Origin: an alpha proteobacterium HIMB59
Lineage (GTDB): Bacteria; Pseudomonadota; Alphaproteobacteria; HIMB59
DNA length: 64,000 bases
NCBI GenBank assembly: GCA_000299115.1
Contig: CP003801.1
Coordinates: forward strand, 992,001 to 1,056,000
Direction: 5' to 3'
The notes below the pieces were generated by a model. That model searched no databases and was not told the origin of the DNA. It saw only the letters and a list, made by a program, of their open reading frames with translations. Below are positions 35,888 to 43,934 of the stretch, piece after piece (the first letter of the stretch is position 1; each line of letters begins with the position of its first letter). Both the position numbers and the translations under genes were made by a program.

Positions 35888-37195
35888 ATGAAAAAGATTA
35901 TAAGTATTTTTGTAATTCTATTTTCCTTTGCCTTTACATCAAACAGTTATAGTAAAACCGAAATTCATTGGTGGTATGGTAACAGCGGATTTTTAGGTGA
36001 TGTGATTATTGAAATTGCAAACAGATTTAATGACTCTCAAGATGAGTATATGGTCATTCCAACAGGTAAGGGTAGTTATGAAGATAATATGGCTGCTACT
36101 ATCGCTGCTTTTAGAGCAGGTGACCAACCTCATTACTCTCAGGTTTATGATGCCGGTGCTGCGATCATGGTAGCACAAGTTAAAAACGGTGTTGTAATCG
36201 GTTTTGAAGAGATGGCAGAGAAGTATGGTATCGAAGTAGATGCTGATAACTACATTCCAGGTATCAAAAACTTCTACGCTGACTCTGATGGTAAGATGGT
36301 CGGTGTTCCGTTTAACAGTTCTACTTGTTTGATGTATGCAAATATGGATATCTTAGCGGAAGTAGGTATTGAGGAAGTGCCAAAAACTTACGAAGAGTTT
36401 GAAGCTATCGCTCAACAAATTGCTGATGCGGGATATATTCCACTTCTACAAAGTCATAGCCCATGGATTTGGACTGAGAACTTCTTCTCAAGACATAACC
36501 TATTAATGACTGATGGTAACAACGGTTATGATGCAGTTCCAACTAAAACACTTTTTGCTGATACTCCTGAGTTCGTAATGCACTGGGAAAAAGTTAAAGA
36601 GTGGTATGAAAAAGGTTGGTACGGCTACAAGGGTAGAGCATGGGGAGATAACCAAGCTCCTTTCACAAACGGCGAAGCTGCGTTCTGGTTTGGTTCAGCT
36701 GCATCTTTTGGCGGTATGAAAGGTATCCTTCCAAACTTTACTGTTAACCCGATTCCTTACTGGGATTCTGTAACTGGTGGTAAAGAATACCCAACATTTA
36801 TTGGTGGTGCTGCTAACTGGATCTTAAACGGTCATACAGAAGAGGAGTACAGAGGACTTGCTAAGTTTATTGAATTTATGGGTTCACCAGAGATGGATTT
36901 ATACTATCACAACATGACTGGTTATGCTGCTGTTACTAAAGGTGGTATCGAGTTAGCTGAGACTATTAACTTCTACAGAACATCTCCTTACCATAAAGCT
37001 GTTGGTGATCAATTAGGCTTAGAAGGGTCAACTATTCCAGGTGGATACAGAGCAGGAAACTGGCCTCAAATTCGTGAAGTAATTTACGAAAATGTAGAGC
37101 CAATGCTTAATGGTGACATTAGTGTTGAAAAAGCACTTGGTAATATGGATAAGGGAGCTGAGAAGCTATTAGCGCAGTTCGCTAAAACCTTATAA
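35888..37195 (+). CDS. ugpB: Glycerol-3-phosphate ABC transporter binding protein UgpB
   Basis: This 435-residue periplasmic protein has a signal peptide of about 22 residues. It shares with E. coli UgpB, as I recall it, the stretches KGSYEDNMAATIAAFRAG, VPFNSSTCLMYANMD, TFIGGAANW and GNWPQIREVI near the C-terminus. These make UgpB more likely than a general sugar binder. It captures sn-glycerol-3-phosphate or glycerophosphodiesters, giving phosphorus and carbon. AAGGAGG (35876-35882) gives a strong ribosome site. Codons favour C-ending AAC, TTC and TAC more than in neighbours, consistent with high expression. No Pho box was recognised in the 112-base leader. Confidence 0.92.
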   Translation: MKKIISIFVILFSFAFTSNSYSKTEIHWWYGNSGFLGDVIIEIANRFNDSQDEYMVIPTGKGSYEDNMAATIAAFRAGDQPHYSQVYDAGAAIMVAQVKNGVVIGFEEMAEKYGIEVDADNYIPGIKNFYADSDGKMVGVPFNSSTCLMYANMDILAEVGIEEVPKTYEEFEAIAQQIADAGYIPLLQSHSPWIWTENFFSRHNLLMTDGNNGYDAVPTKTLFADTPEFVMHWEKVKEWYEKGWYGYKGRAWGDNQAPFTNGEAAFWFGSAASFGGMKGILPNFTVNPIPYWDSVTGGKEYPTFIGGAANWILNGHTEEEYRGLAKFIEFMGSPEMDLYYHNMTGYAAVTKGGIELAETINFYRTSPYHKAVGDQLGLEGSTIPGGYRAGNWPQIREVIYENVEPMLNGDISVEKALGNMDKGAEKLLAQFAKTL

Positions 37196-37210
37196 ATTAA
37201 ATTAAACATA

Positions 37211-37233
37211 GGAGGGTATTTAATATACCCTCC
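37211..37233 (+). repeat. Hairpin between ugpB and ugpA
   Basis: A perfect nine-base inverted repeat GGAGGGTAT (37211-37219) and ATACCCTCC (37225-37233) has a five-base loop. Only TTGTT follows, so termination would be weak. It lies 15 bases after the ugpB stop and 10 bases before ugpA, as in the other transporters. Its GGAGGG/CCCTCC core resembles the ydcS hairpin. Confidence 0.8.
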
Positions 37234-37243
37234 TTGTTAAAAT

Positions 37244-38122
37244 ATGAAAAAAGTCCAGTTTAAGTCTAGTTATTCTCAATATGTTTTTTTAGCTCCTCAG
37301 CTATTAATTCTTTTAATTTTTCTTTATTGGCCCATTATTCAAACTTTTCGCGATGCATTTACAATTCAAGATGCATTTGGATTTGGTTCTTATTTTGCAG
37401 GTTTTGAAAATTTTAAATTTATCTTCTCTGACCCTTCATATTTTACGGCCTTTAAATTTACTTTAATTTACAGTTTTGTTATTACACTTATAACTGGCTC
37501 AATTGGATTATTGTTAGCTGTTCAAGCGAATAGCGTTCTTCATGGAAAGAATGCTTATAAAACTCTCTTAATATGGCCTTATGCTATAGCTCCAGCTGTC
37601 GTGGGTGTGATGGCTAATTATTTTTTTAGTGAAAGATTTGGTCTTTTATATCACTTATTTCATGAGCTATGGGGTTTCAATTGGTATGAAAATATTTTTG
37701 ATGCCTACATTTATGTGATTATTGCCGGTTCGTGGAAGCAGATTAGTGCTAACTTTATTTTCTTCTTAGCTGGTCTTCAAGCTATTCAAAAAACAGTTAT
37801 CGAAGCTTCAATTATTGACTGTAAAAGTAATATAAGAAGATTTTGGACGATTACCTTTCCCTTATTAATGCCAACTACGTTCTTCCTAATCATTATCAAT
37901 ATCACTTATGCTTTTTTTGATACTTTTGGAATTATTGATACTACCACAATTGGTGCTCCAGGAAGTGAAACCAAAACGCTCGTCTACAAAGCTTATATTG
38001 ATGGCTTTAAAGGTTTAGATTTAGGTAGTGCTGGTGCTCAATCAATTATGATGATGCTAATCGTCTTAGTTATTACTATTTTCCAATTTAGATATATTGA
38101 AGGAAAAATTCATTATAACTAA
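37244..38122 (+). CDS. ugpA: Glycerol-3-phosphate ABC transporter permease UgpA
   Basis: This 292-residue permease has six membrane segments. The start SSYSQYVFLAPQLLILLIFLYWP and the later ITYAFFDTFGIIDTTT and GFKGLDLGSAGAQS correspond closely to UgpA. The EAA loop that docks the ATPase is EASIIDCKSNIRRFWTITFP, with the usual Ala-Gly replaced by Cys-Lys-Ser. QFRYIEGKIHYN at the end also matches the family. It forms the channel with a UgpE subunit. There is essentially no Shine-Dalgarno, directly after the hairpin. The next gene's ATG comes one base after its stop. Confidence 0.93.
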   Translation: MKKVQFKSSYSQYVFLAPQLLILLIFLYWPIIQTFRDAFTIQDAFGFGSYFAGFENFKFIFSDPSYFTAFKFTLIYSFVITLITGSIGLLLAVQANSVLHGKNAYKTLLIWPYAIAPAVVGVMANYFFSERFGLLYHLFHELWGFNWYENIFDAYIYVIIAGSWKQISANFIFFLAGLQAIQKTVIEASIIDCKSNIRRFWTITFPLLMPTTFFLIIINITYAFFDTFGIIDTTTIGAPGSETKTLVYKAYIDGFKGLDLGSAGAQSIMMMLIVLVITIFQFRYIEGKIHYN

Positions 38123-38123
38123 A

Positions 38124-38942
38124 ATGAATAGACTTACTTCAAAATTAAATCATTTAATTCTTTTAACAGGTCTATTACTAATGATTATTCCTGTATGGGT
38201 TATTTTTGCTAGCTCAACTCATACCAGTCTTTTTATCAATACTAACGGATTGCAATTTATACTTGGTGATAGTTTTATTGAAAATTACTCAAAAGTTTTA
38301 TTTAAGAAATCAGGTTTTTTTCAAGAAATTACTGCTATTAAAATGTTTTTAAATAGTTTCATTATGGCTACTGGTATAGCCACTTTGTCTGTAGCTACCT
38401 CATTAATGGCAGCTTACGGATTAGTGTATTTTCGAATTAAATATGCTTCGTTATTTTTTTGGCTAATTTTTATTACCTTACTTGTGCCGTTAGAGTTAAG
38501 AATTATGCCAACATATGAAGTTATGTCTAAATTAAACCTAATCAATTCTTATATGGGTCTTATTCTTCCAATCTCTGCATCAGCAATAGCTACTTTTTTC
38601 TTTCGACAATTTTATAAATCTGTTCCTGATGAATTGTTGGAGGCGGCTAAACTAGATGGTGCTAATAGTTGGAAATTCTTTATCGATTTCTTAGTTCCTT
38701 TATCTAAGACAATGATTGCGGCAGTATTTATTTTCATGTTTGTCTTTGGATATAATCAATATTTATGGCCCCTTATCATGACTACTACTGAACAGTATTG
38801 GACTGTCGTTATGGGTTTAAAAACTATGTATGGTTCTATTTCTCAAAGATTTGCGTTTGTAATTATGTCAATGATACCCCCGGTCTTAATCATCATCTTT
38901 TTACAAAGATGGTTTATTCAAGGAATTTTTCAAAATAAATGA
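38124..38942 (+). CDS. ugpE: UgpE-type permease, first of two tandem copies
   Basis: This 272-residue permease is of the MalG/UgpE type with six membrane segments. It has FFWLIFITLLVPLELRIMPTYE, the EAA loop DELLEAAKLDGANSWKFF and NQYLWPLIMTTTEQYW. The next gene is clearly a paralogue aligned over its whole length. This copy lacks the short TYEGVTAPRVGE-like insertion that copy two has near its C-terminus. ATG 38124 is preferred to an upstream TTG (38097) inside ugpA, because it aligns with the paralogue's start. It overlaps copy two by four bases (ATGA). Confidence 0.9.
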   Translation: MNRLTSKLNHLILLTGLLLMIIPVWVIFASSTHTSLFINTNGLQFILGDSFIENYSKVLFKKSGFFQEITAIKMFLNSFIMATGIATLSVATSLMAAYGLVYFRIKYASLFFWLIFITLLVPLELRIMPTYEVMSKLNLINSYMGLILPISASAIATFFFRQFYKSVPDELLEAAKLDGANSWKFFIDFLVPLSKTMIAAVFIFMFVFGYNQYLWPLIMTTTEQYWTVVMGLKTMYGSISQRFAFVIMSMIPPVLIIIFLQRWFIQGIFQNK

Positions 38943-39790
38943 AATTTAAACCAGTACAAATTTTATCTCACATTATTCTAATATTAGGTGTTCTATTGAT
39001 GGTATTGCCAATTTGGTTTTCTTTTGCAACCTCAACTCATGACAATATTTCAATTTTAAAAGAAGGAATGAAGTTTTTCTTAGGTGAAAATTTTGAAATT
39101 AATTATAACGAAGTTCTTAACGAAAAGGGTGGTTGGTCTGAAGAAGTCACAGCAACCAATATGTTTATCAATAGTTTTATTATGGCCTTAGGCATAGCTA
39201 CTTTAAAAGTAGTCATATCTGCTATGTCAGCATACGCTTTGGTTTATTTTAGATTTAAATTAGCAGTTCCAATTTTTTGGTTAATTTTTATTACGTTACT
39301 TGTGCCTTTAGAGGTGAGGATTTTTCCGAGCTATAAAATTGTTTCAGATTTGGGTCTTACTAACACATATACAGGTTTGATTTTACCTCTGGTCGCTTCT
39401 GCAACAGCAACTTTCTTTTTTAGACAATTTTATAAAACCATACCAGATGAGTTATTAGAGTCAGCTAAATTAGACGGTGCTAATAGTTGGAGATTTTTTG
39501 TTGATTTCCTATTACCACTCTCAAAAACTATGTTAGCTGCGATGTTTATCTTTATGTTTGTGTATGGTTATAGTCAGTATTTATGGCCTTTAATCATGAC
39601 AACAGATGAGAAATATTGGACTGTAGTCATGGGTATGAAAATTATATTTACTGAAACTTATGAGGGTGTAACTGCACCTAGGGTGGGTGAGCGATTTGCT
39701 TATATTATATTATCCATGTTGCCACCTGTATTAGTCGTTGTTGTATTGCAACGATGGTTTATTAAAGGATTAATCCAAACGGAGAAATAG
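38939..39790 (+). CDS. ugpE: UgpE permease, second tandem copy
   Basis: This 283-residue permease resembles E. coli UgpE most closely of the two copies: FWLIFITLLVPLEVRIFPSYK, LPLVASATATFFFRQFYKT, DELLESAKLDGANSWRFF and YSQYLWPLIMTTDEKYW. The C-terminal ends LQRWFIKGLIQTEK, as in UgpE. Compared with copy one it has a longer loop (ETYEGVTAPRVGERF) before the last helix. Both copies keep intact EAA loops, so both should dock the UgpC ATPase. It overlaps the first copy by four bases and ends three bases before ugpC. Confidence 0.92.
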   Translation: MKFKPVQILSHIILILGVLLMVLPIWFSFATSTHDNISILKEGMKFFLGENFEINYNEVLNEKGGWSEEVTATNMFINSFIMALGIATLKVVISAMSAYALVYFRFKLAVPIFWLIFITLLVPLEVRIFPSYKIVSDLGLTNTYTGLILPLVASATATFFFRQFYKTIPDELLESAKLDGANSWRFFVDFLLPLSKTMLAAMFIFMFVYGYSQYLWPLIMTTDEKYWTVVMGMKIIFTETYEGVTAPRVGERFAYIILSMLPPVLVVVVLQRWFIKGLIQTEK

Positions 39791-39793
39791 GAA

Positions 39794-40843
39794 ATGAGCT
39801 TTTTAGAATTACAAAATATTACTAAAATATATCCAAATGGAACCAAGGCAGTAAACGAAACATCTTTAAATATTGAAAAAGGTGAGTTTGTTGTGTTCGT
39901 AGGCCCTAGTGGATGTGGAAAATCTACCTTATTGAGGATGATAGCAGGTCTTGAAGATATCACTGCTGGTGAAATTGTTCTTGATGAAAATACAATCAAT
40001 AATATCGATCCTTCTGAAAGAGACGTGGCGATGGTTTTCCAAAACTATGCTCTTTACCCTCATATGACGGTTTACAATAATATGGCTTATGGTCTTAAAA
40101 ATAGAGGTATTTCAAAACAAGAAATTGAAGATAAGGTTAATGAAGCGGCAAAACTTCTTGAAATAGATCAATATCTTTCACGAAAACCAAGTATGTTATC
40201 TGGTGGTCAAAGGCAGCGTGTTGCAATGGGCCGAGCGATAGTAAGAAACCCTAAAATCTTTCTTTTTGACGAACCTTTATCAAATCTTGATGCAAAATTA
40301 AGAAATCAAATGCGTCTTGAGATCAAAAAACTACAACGTCAGATGGGCGTTACAAGTATTTTTGTTACTCACGATCAAACAGAAGCGATGACTCTAGGGG
40401 ACAGAATTGTGGTTATTAATAATGGTATTGTGGAGCAAGTAGGTACGCCTAAAGATATTTATTCAAAACCAAATACAAAATTCGTAGCAGAATTTATTGG
40501 TTCACCCCAAATGAATATATTTAATTGTAAAATTGATAATGGTATTGCTAAAATTGATAATAACTCCATCAATTTAGATAAATCTATAAATATTGATGAT
40601 GCAAGTATAGGAATACGACCTGATGACATACAAATTTCAGATACTGGTTCTATTGCTTGTAAAGCCAACTTAGTTGAATATTTAGGCTCTGATATGATTA
40701 TTTATTCTAGTATAGGTGATCAAGAATTTAGTTGTAAATTATCTTCTAAGATTGATTTAAAAGCAGGTGATGAATTTAAATTTGATATTCAATCCTCTTT
40801 AGTTCATTTATTCGATAATTCTTCAGGAAAAAGAATAGATTAA
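39794..40843 (+). CDS. ugpC: Glycerol-3-phosphate ABC transporter ATP-binding protein UgpC
   Basis: This 349-residue ATPase of the MalK/UgpC type powers the transporter. Walker A is GPSGCGKST (near residue 36), the signature LSGGQRQRVAMGRA, Walker B IFLFDEP, with DQTEAMTLGDRI after it. The C-terminal OB/TOBE-like part (from about residue 240, IGSPQMNIF, then IGIRPDDIQ) is a regulatory domain shared by the family. Position after the ugp permeases supports the name. It ends seven bases before the convergent nadE, without overlap. Confidence 0.92.
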   Translation: MSFLELQNITKIYPNGTKAVNETSLNIEKGEFVVFVGPSGCGKSTLLRMIAGLEDITAGEIVLDENTINNIDPSERDVAMVFQNYALYPHMTVYNNMAYGLKNRGISKQEIEDKVNEAAKLLEIDQYLSRKPSMLSGGQRQRVAMGRAIVRNPKIFLFDEPLSNLDAKLRNQMRLEIKKLQRQMGVTSIFVTHDQTEAMTLGDRIVVINNGIVEQVGTPKDIYSKPNTKFVAEFIGSPQMNIFNCKIDNGIAKIDNNSINLDKSINIDDASIGIRPDDIQISDTGSIACKANLVEYLGSDMIIYSSIGDQEFSCKLSSKIDLKAGDEFKFDIQSSLVHLFDNSSGKRID

Positions 40844-40850
40844 TTTTAAT

Positions 40851-41582
40851 TTACTTGGGTAAGATACAGACTGGAATAGGTTCCATCTTATGAACATTCT
40901 TTGATCTTATTTCCATGTATCTATTTCTATTAGATGACTGTTCATTAAGCATCGCTTCTTCGATTTCTTCATAGCTTAAGCCTACTTGTTGCTCGTCAGT
41001 TCTTCCATCAGTCCATAATCCATCAGTAGGATCTGCTTCGATAATTTCTTGATTAATCCCTAATTCTTTTCCCATATCCCACACTTCAGTTTTAAGACAA
41101 TCAGCGATGGGAGAGATATCGACACCTCCATCACCGTATTTTGTATAAAAACCAATACCAAAATCTTCTACTTTATTACCCGTACCTACTACAATACCAT
41201 TATTGCTCGCAGCAATTTGGTAAAGCGTTGTCATTCTTAGTCTTGCTTGAGAGTTTGCATAGCCATGTTCAGAGTTGTTAGTTCCTAATTCAGCTTGAAA
41301 TTCACCAAAGACTTTTGATAAATCAATATGATGATGGGTAATGTTTTTAAAATTTTTCTTAAGCCAATCTACATGATTATTTCCTCTATTATTCAATGTT
41401 TGATGGTCAAGGATTGGCATAGTCACCACATGTGTTTGTAAATTTGTTCTCGCAGATAAGGTGCTAGTAACAGCAGAGTCTATTCCTCCAGATATTCCGA
41501 TAACCAACGAGGAAAAGTTGTTTTTATCAGAGTAATCTAAGATCCAATTAGAAATAAGATTAATTTTTTCAGAAGTATTCAT
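40851..41582 (-). CDS. nadE: Ammonia-dependent NAD+ synthetase
   Basis: This 243-residue enzyme makes NAD+ from nicotinic acid adenine dinucleotide, ATP and ammonia. The ATP pyrophosphatase loop SGGIDSA is in VIGISGGIDSAVTSTL. GTGNKVEDFGIGFYTKYGDGGVDISPI is the substrate-binding region (key residues GTGNK, D, K, GDGG). No N-terminal glutaminase domain is present, so free ammonia is used. The C-terminal RSKNVHKMEPIPV is typical. It lies between two transporter operons on the opposite strand and is divergent from ydcS. Confidence 0.95.
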   Translation of the reverse strand: MNTSEKINLISNWILDYSDKNNFSSLVIGISGGIDSAVTSTLSARTNLQTHVVTMPILDHQTLNNRGNNHVDWLKKNFKNITHHHIDLSKVFGEFQAELGTNNSEHGYANSQARLRMTTLYQIAASNNGIVVGTGNKVEDFGIGFYTKYGDGGVDISPIADCLKTEVWDMGKELGINQEIIEADPTDGLWTDGRTDEQQVGLSYEEIEEAMLNEQSSNRNRYMEIRSKNVHKMEPIPVCILPK

Positions 41583-41695
41583 TATATTGATGTACGATTA
41601 AATCATATTTAGGTTTACTTGAAATTGAAAAATTTAATTAAAAATAATCATTAATATATGATAATTTAACATATTAAATTCTTATAGGAGGAATG

Positions 41696-42868
41696 ATGAA
41701 AATATTATCAATATTATTATCTTTCGCTTTATCTTATATCCCATTGGCAGCTAATGCAGCTCCACTTCAATCCATAGGTGAACCAGAGGGTGAGCTTAAT
41801 GTTGTTGCTTGGGCAGGATATCTTGAAAGAGGAGCAACTGTAGAGGCTTTTGACTGGGTAACCGGTTACGAAGACAATACTGGTTGTAAAGTAAATATTA
41901 AAACTGCGGGTACTTCTGATGAAATGGTAGCACTTATGAATGAAGGTGGTTTTGATATTGTAACAGCTTCTGGTGATGCAAGTTTAAGACTAATAGCTGG
42001 TGGAACAGTGCAAGAGATTAATACTGATTTAATTCCAAGCTGGAATACCATTGACCCAAGATTGCAAGATGCTGAATGGCATACTGTTGACGGTAAGCAC
42101 TATGGTACACCTTATATGTGGGGTTCTAATGTTTTAATGTACAATACCAATGCATTTAGTGAGGCTCCAACAAGTTGGAATGTAGTATTTGAAGAGCAAA
42201 CACTTGGAGATGGAGCTAGTAACAAAGGTAGGGTTCAAGCTTTTGATGGTCCTATTCATATAGCTGATGCTGCTATGTACTTAATGTATCATCAACCTGA
42301 ATTAGGTATTAAAGACCCATATGAACTAACAGATGCTCAATACCAGGCTTCTCTTGATCTTTTAAGACAACAAAGAGAATTGGTAGGAAGATATTGGCAT
42401 GATGCATTTATGCAAATTGATGACTTTACCAACGAAGGTTTTGTTGCTTCAGGCTCATGGCCTTTCCAAGTTAACTTGCTAGTGGGTGCTGAGCAACCAA
42501 TTGCTAGTGTTATTCCTCAAGAGGGAGCTACAGGTTGGGCTGATACAACCATGGTTCATGCTGATGCAGCTAATGTAAACTGTGCATATTTATGGATGGA
42601 ACATCAATTAAGTTCCAATCTACAAAGTGATTTAGGTGTTTGGTTTGGAGCTGTTCCTTCAGTACCATCAAAATGTGGTACAGGATTAATGGATCCTGCA
42701 GCGGGGATTTATCCTGAGGGTGCAGATGCTTGTAAAATAAATGGTATCGATAACTTCGATAAAATTTATTTCTGGAAAACACCTGTATCCAAATGTGAAA
42801 CTCAAGATAGTTGTGTACCTTATTATAAGTGGGTAACAGACTACATTGCTGTTCTAGGTGGTAGATAA
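41696..42868 (+). CDS. ydcS: Polyamine ABC transporter binding protein, YdcS family
   Basis: This 390-residue periplasmic protein has a signal peptide ending AANA before APLQSIG. It matches what I recall of E. coli YdcS: LNVVAWAGYLERG, KTAGTSDEMVALMNEGG, IVTASGDASLRLI, KGRVQAFDGPIHIADAA, RYWHDAFMQIDDF and GWADTTMVHAD. PotD itself is more distant. The ligand is expected to be putrescine or a related polyamine, supported by the downstream patD. The start is ATG 41696, five bases from AGGAGG (41686-41691); the earlier ATG 41693 would be too close. A hairpin follows. Confidence 0.92.
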   Translation: MKILSILLSFALSYIPLAANAAPLQSIGEPEGELNVVAWAGYLERGATVEAFDWVTGYEDNTGCKVNIKTAGTSDEMVALMNEGGFDIVTASGDASLRLIAGGTVQEINTDLIPSWNTIDPRLQDAEWHTVDGKHYGTPYMWGSNVLMYNTNAFSEAPTSWNVVFEEQTLGDGASNKGRVQAFDGPIHIADAAMYLMYHQPELGIKDPYELTDAQYQASLDLLRQQRELVGRYWHDAFMQIDDFTNEGFVASGSWPFQVNLLVGAEQPIASVIPQEGATGWADTTMVHADAANVNCAYLWMEHQLSSNLQSDLGVWFGAVPSVPSKCGTGLMDPAAGIYPEGADACKINGIDNFDKIYFWKTPVSKCETQDSCVPYYKWVTDYIAVLGGR

Positions 42869-42890
42869 ATTAAAACTTTAAAATAGTTTA

Positions 42891-42912
42891 AAGGAGGGGA
42901 TTTCCCCTCCTT
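42891..42912 (+). terminator. Hairpin with T-run between ydcS and ydcT
   Basis: A perfect nine-base stem AAGGAGGGG (42891-42899) and CCCCTCCTT (42904-42912), loop ATTT, continues into TTT for a run of five T. It is 22 bases after the ydcS stop and 17 bases before ydcT. It resembles a moderate terminator, and as ydcT has no other visible promoter, partial read-through is expected. Confidence 0.78.
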
Positions 42913-42929
42913 TTTCATTTCTAATTTCA

Positions 42930-43934
42930 ATGAAAACAGCTTTAAAATTATCAAATATTCAAAAACGTTATGGAGATGTAGCGGCGCTAGATCAAATTGA
43001 TATAGAGATTTTTGATGGAGAATTCTTTTCCTTATTGGGTCCTTCTGGCTCAGGTAAAACTACATGTTTAAAAGTTATTGCGGGTTTTGAAGTGCCGGAT
43101 AGTGGGAGTATTCATCTTTTCGATGAAGATGTGAGTTCTATTCCCCCTTTTAAGCGAGATGTTAATACTGTTTTTCAAGACTATGCTTTATTTCCCCACA
43201 TGAATGTTAGAGATAATGTGGGCTACAGTTTAAAAATTAAAAAAGTTCCTAAAAATGATCAAGAAAGATTAATTGAAGAAATACTTCAAAAAGTAAAATT
43301 ACAAGGCTATGACTCTCGTAAACCTAGTGAGTTATCCGGAGGCCAAAGACAACGTGTAGCGCTAGCCAGATCCTTAATTAACAAACCTAAAGTATTATTG
43401 TTAGATGAGCCATTAGGAGCTCTTGATTTAAAACTTAGAGAACAAATGCAATTCGAATTAAAAAGTCTTCAACGTCAATTTGAAATTACTTTTGTTTATG
43501 TCACCCACGATCAGCAAGAAGCTATGAGCATGAGTGATCGTATAGCAATCTTTAATGAGGGAAAAATAGAACAAATTGATACCCCTATAAATATTTATAA
43601 TAAGCCTAAAAGCGCATTTGTAGCTGACTTTATTGGAACCACATCAATTATTTCTAAAAAAGATGCTCTATCTTATTTTAATTACTCTTCGTCTTTTTCC
43701 ATAAGGCCGGAATTTGTGATGGTAAATCAATCAGAAAATTTAGATTTTAATATTACTGCAAAGATCTCAGATATCCAATTTCAAGGATCGTTATACAAAC
43801 TTCTATTGGAAAAAGACTCAATTTTAATCAATGCTTACTATTATCCAAATTCATCACATTCTATTAACTTAGCTATAGGGGAGACTATCAATCTTTCTTG
43901 GAATAAAAGTAATATTACTGATTTAAATGAATAG
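42930..43934 (+). CDS. ydcT: Polyamine ABC transporter ATP-binding protein, YdcT/PotA family
   Basis: This 334-residue ATPase has Walker A GPSGSGKTT near residue 38, the signature LSGGQRQRVALARS, Walker B VLLLDEP and a C-terminal TOBE-like part (SIRPEFVMV onward). It belongs to the PotA/YdcT group that energises polyamine permeases. The TOBE part is short for the family. No Shine-Dalgarno is visible before ATG, although the hairpin lies close upstream. It overlaps ydcU by eight bases. Confidence 0.93.
   Translation: MKTALKLSNIQKRYGDVAALDQIDIEIFDGEFFSLLGPSGSGKTTCLKVIAGFEVPDSGSIHLFDEDVSSIPPFKRDVNTVFQDYALFPHMNVRDNVGYSLKIKKVPKNDQERLIEEILQKVKLQGYDSRKPSELSGGQRQRVALARSLINKPKVLLLDEPLGALDLKLREQMQFELKSLQRQFEITFVYVTHDQQEAMSMSDRIAIFNEGKIEQIDTPINIYNKPKSAFVADFIGTTSIISKKDALSYFNYSSSFSIRPEFVMVNQSENLDFNITAKISDIQFQGSLYKLLLEKDSILINAYYYPNSSHSINLAIGETINLSWNKSNITDLNE

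Noticed and set aside
42891-42912. GGAGG in the ydcS hairpin as ribosome site for ydcT
   Set aside because: It is about 30 bases from the ATG and paired in the stem, too far to act as Shine-Dalgarno.
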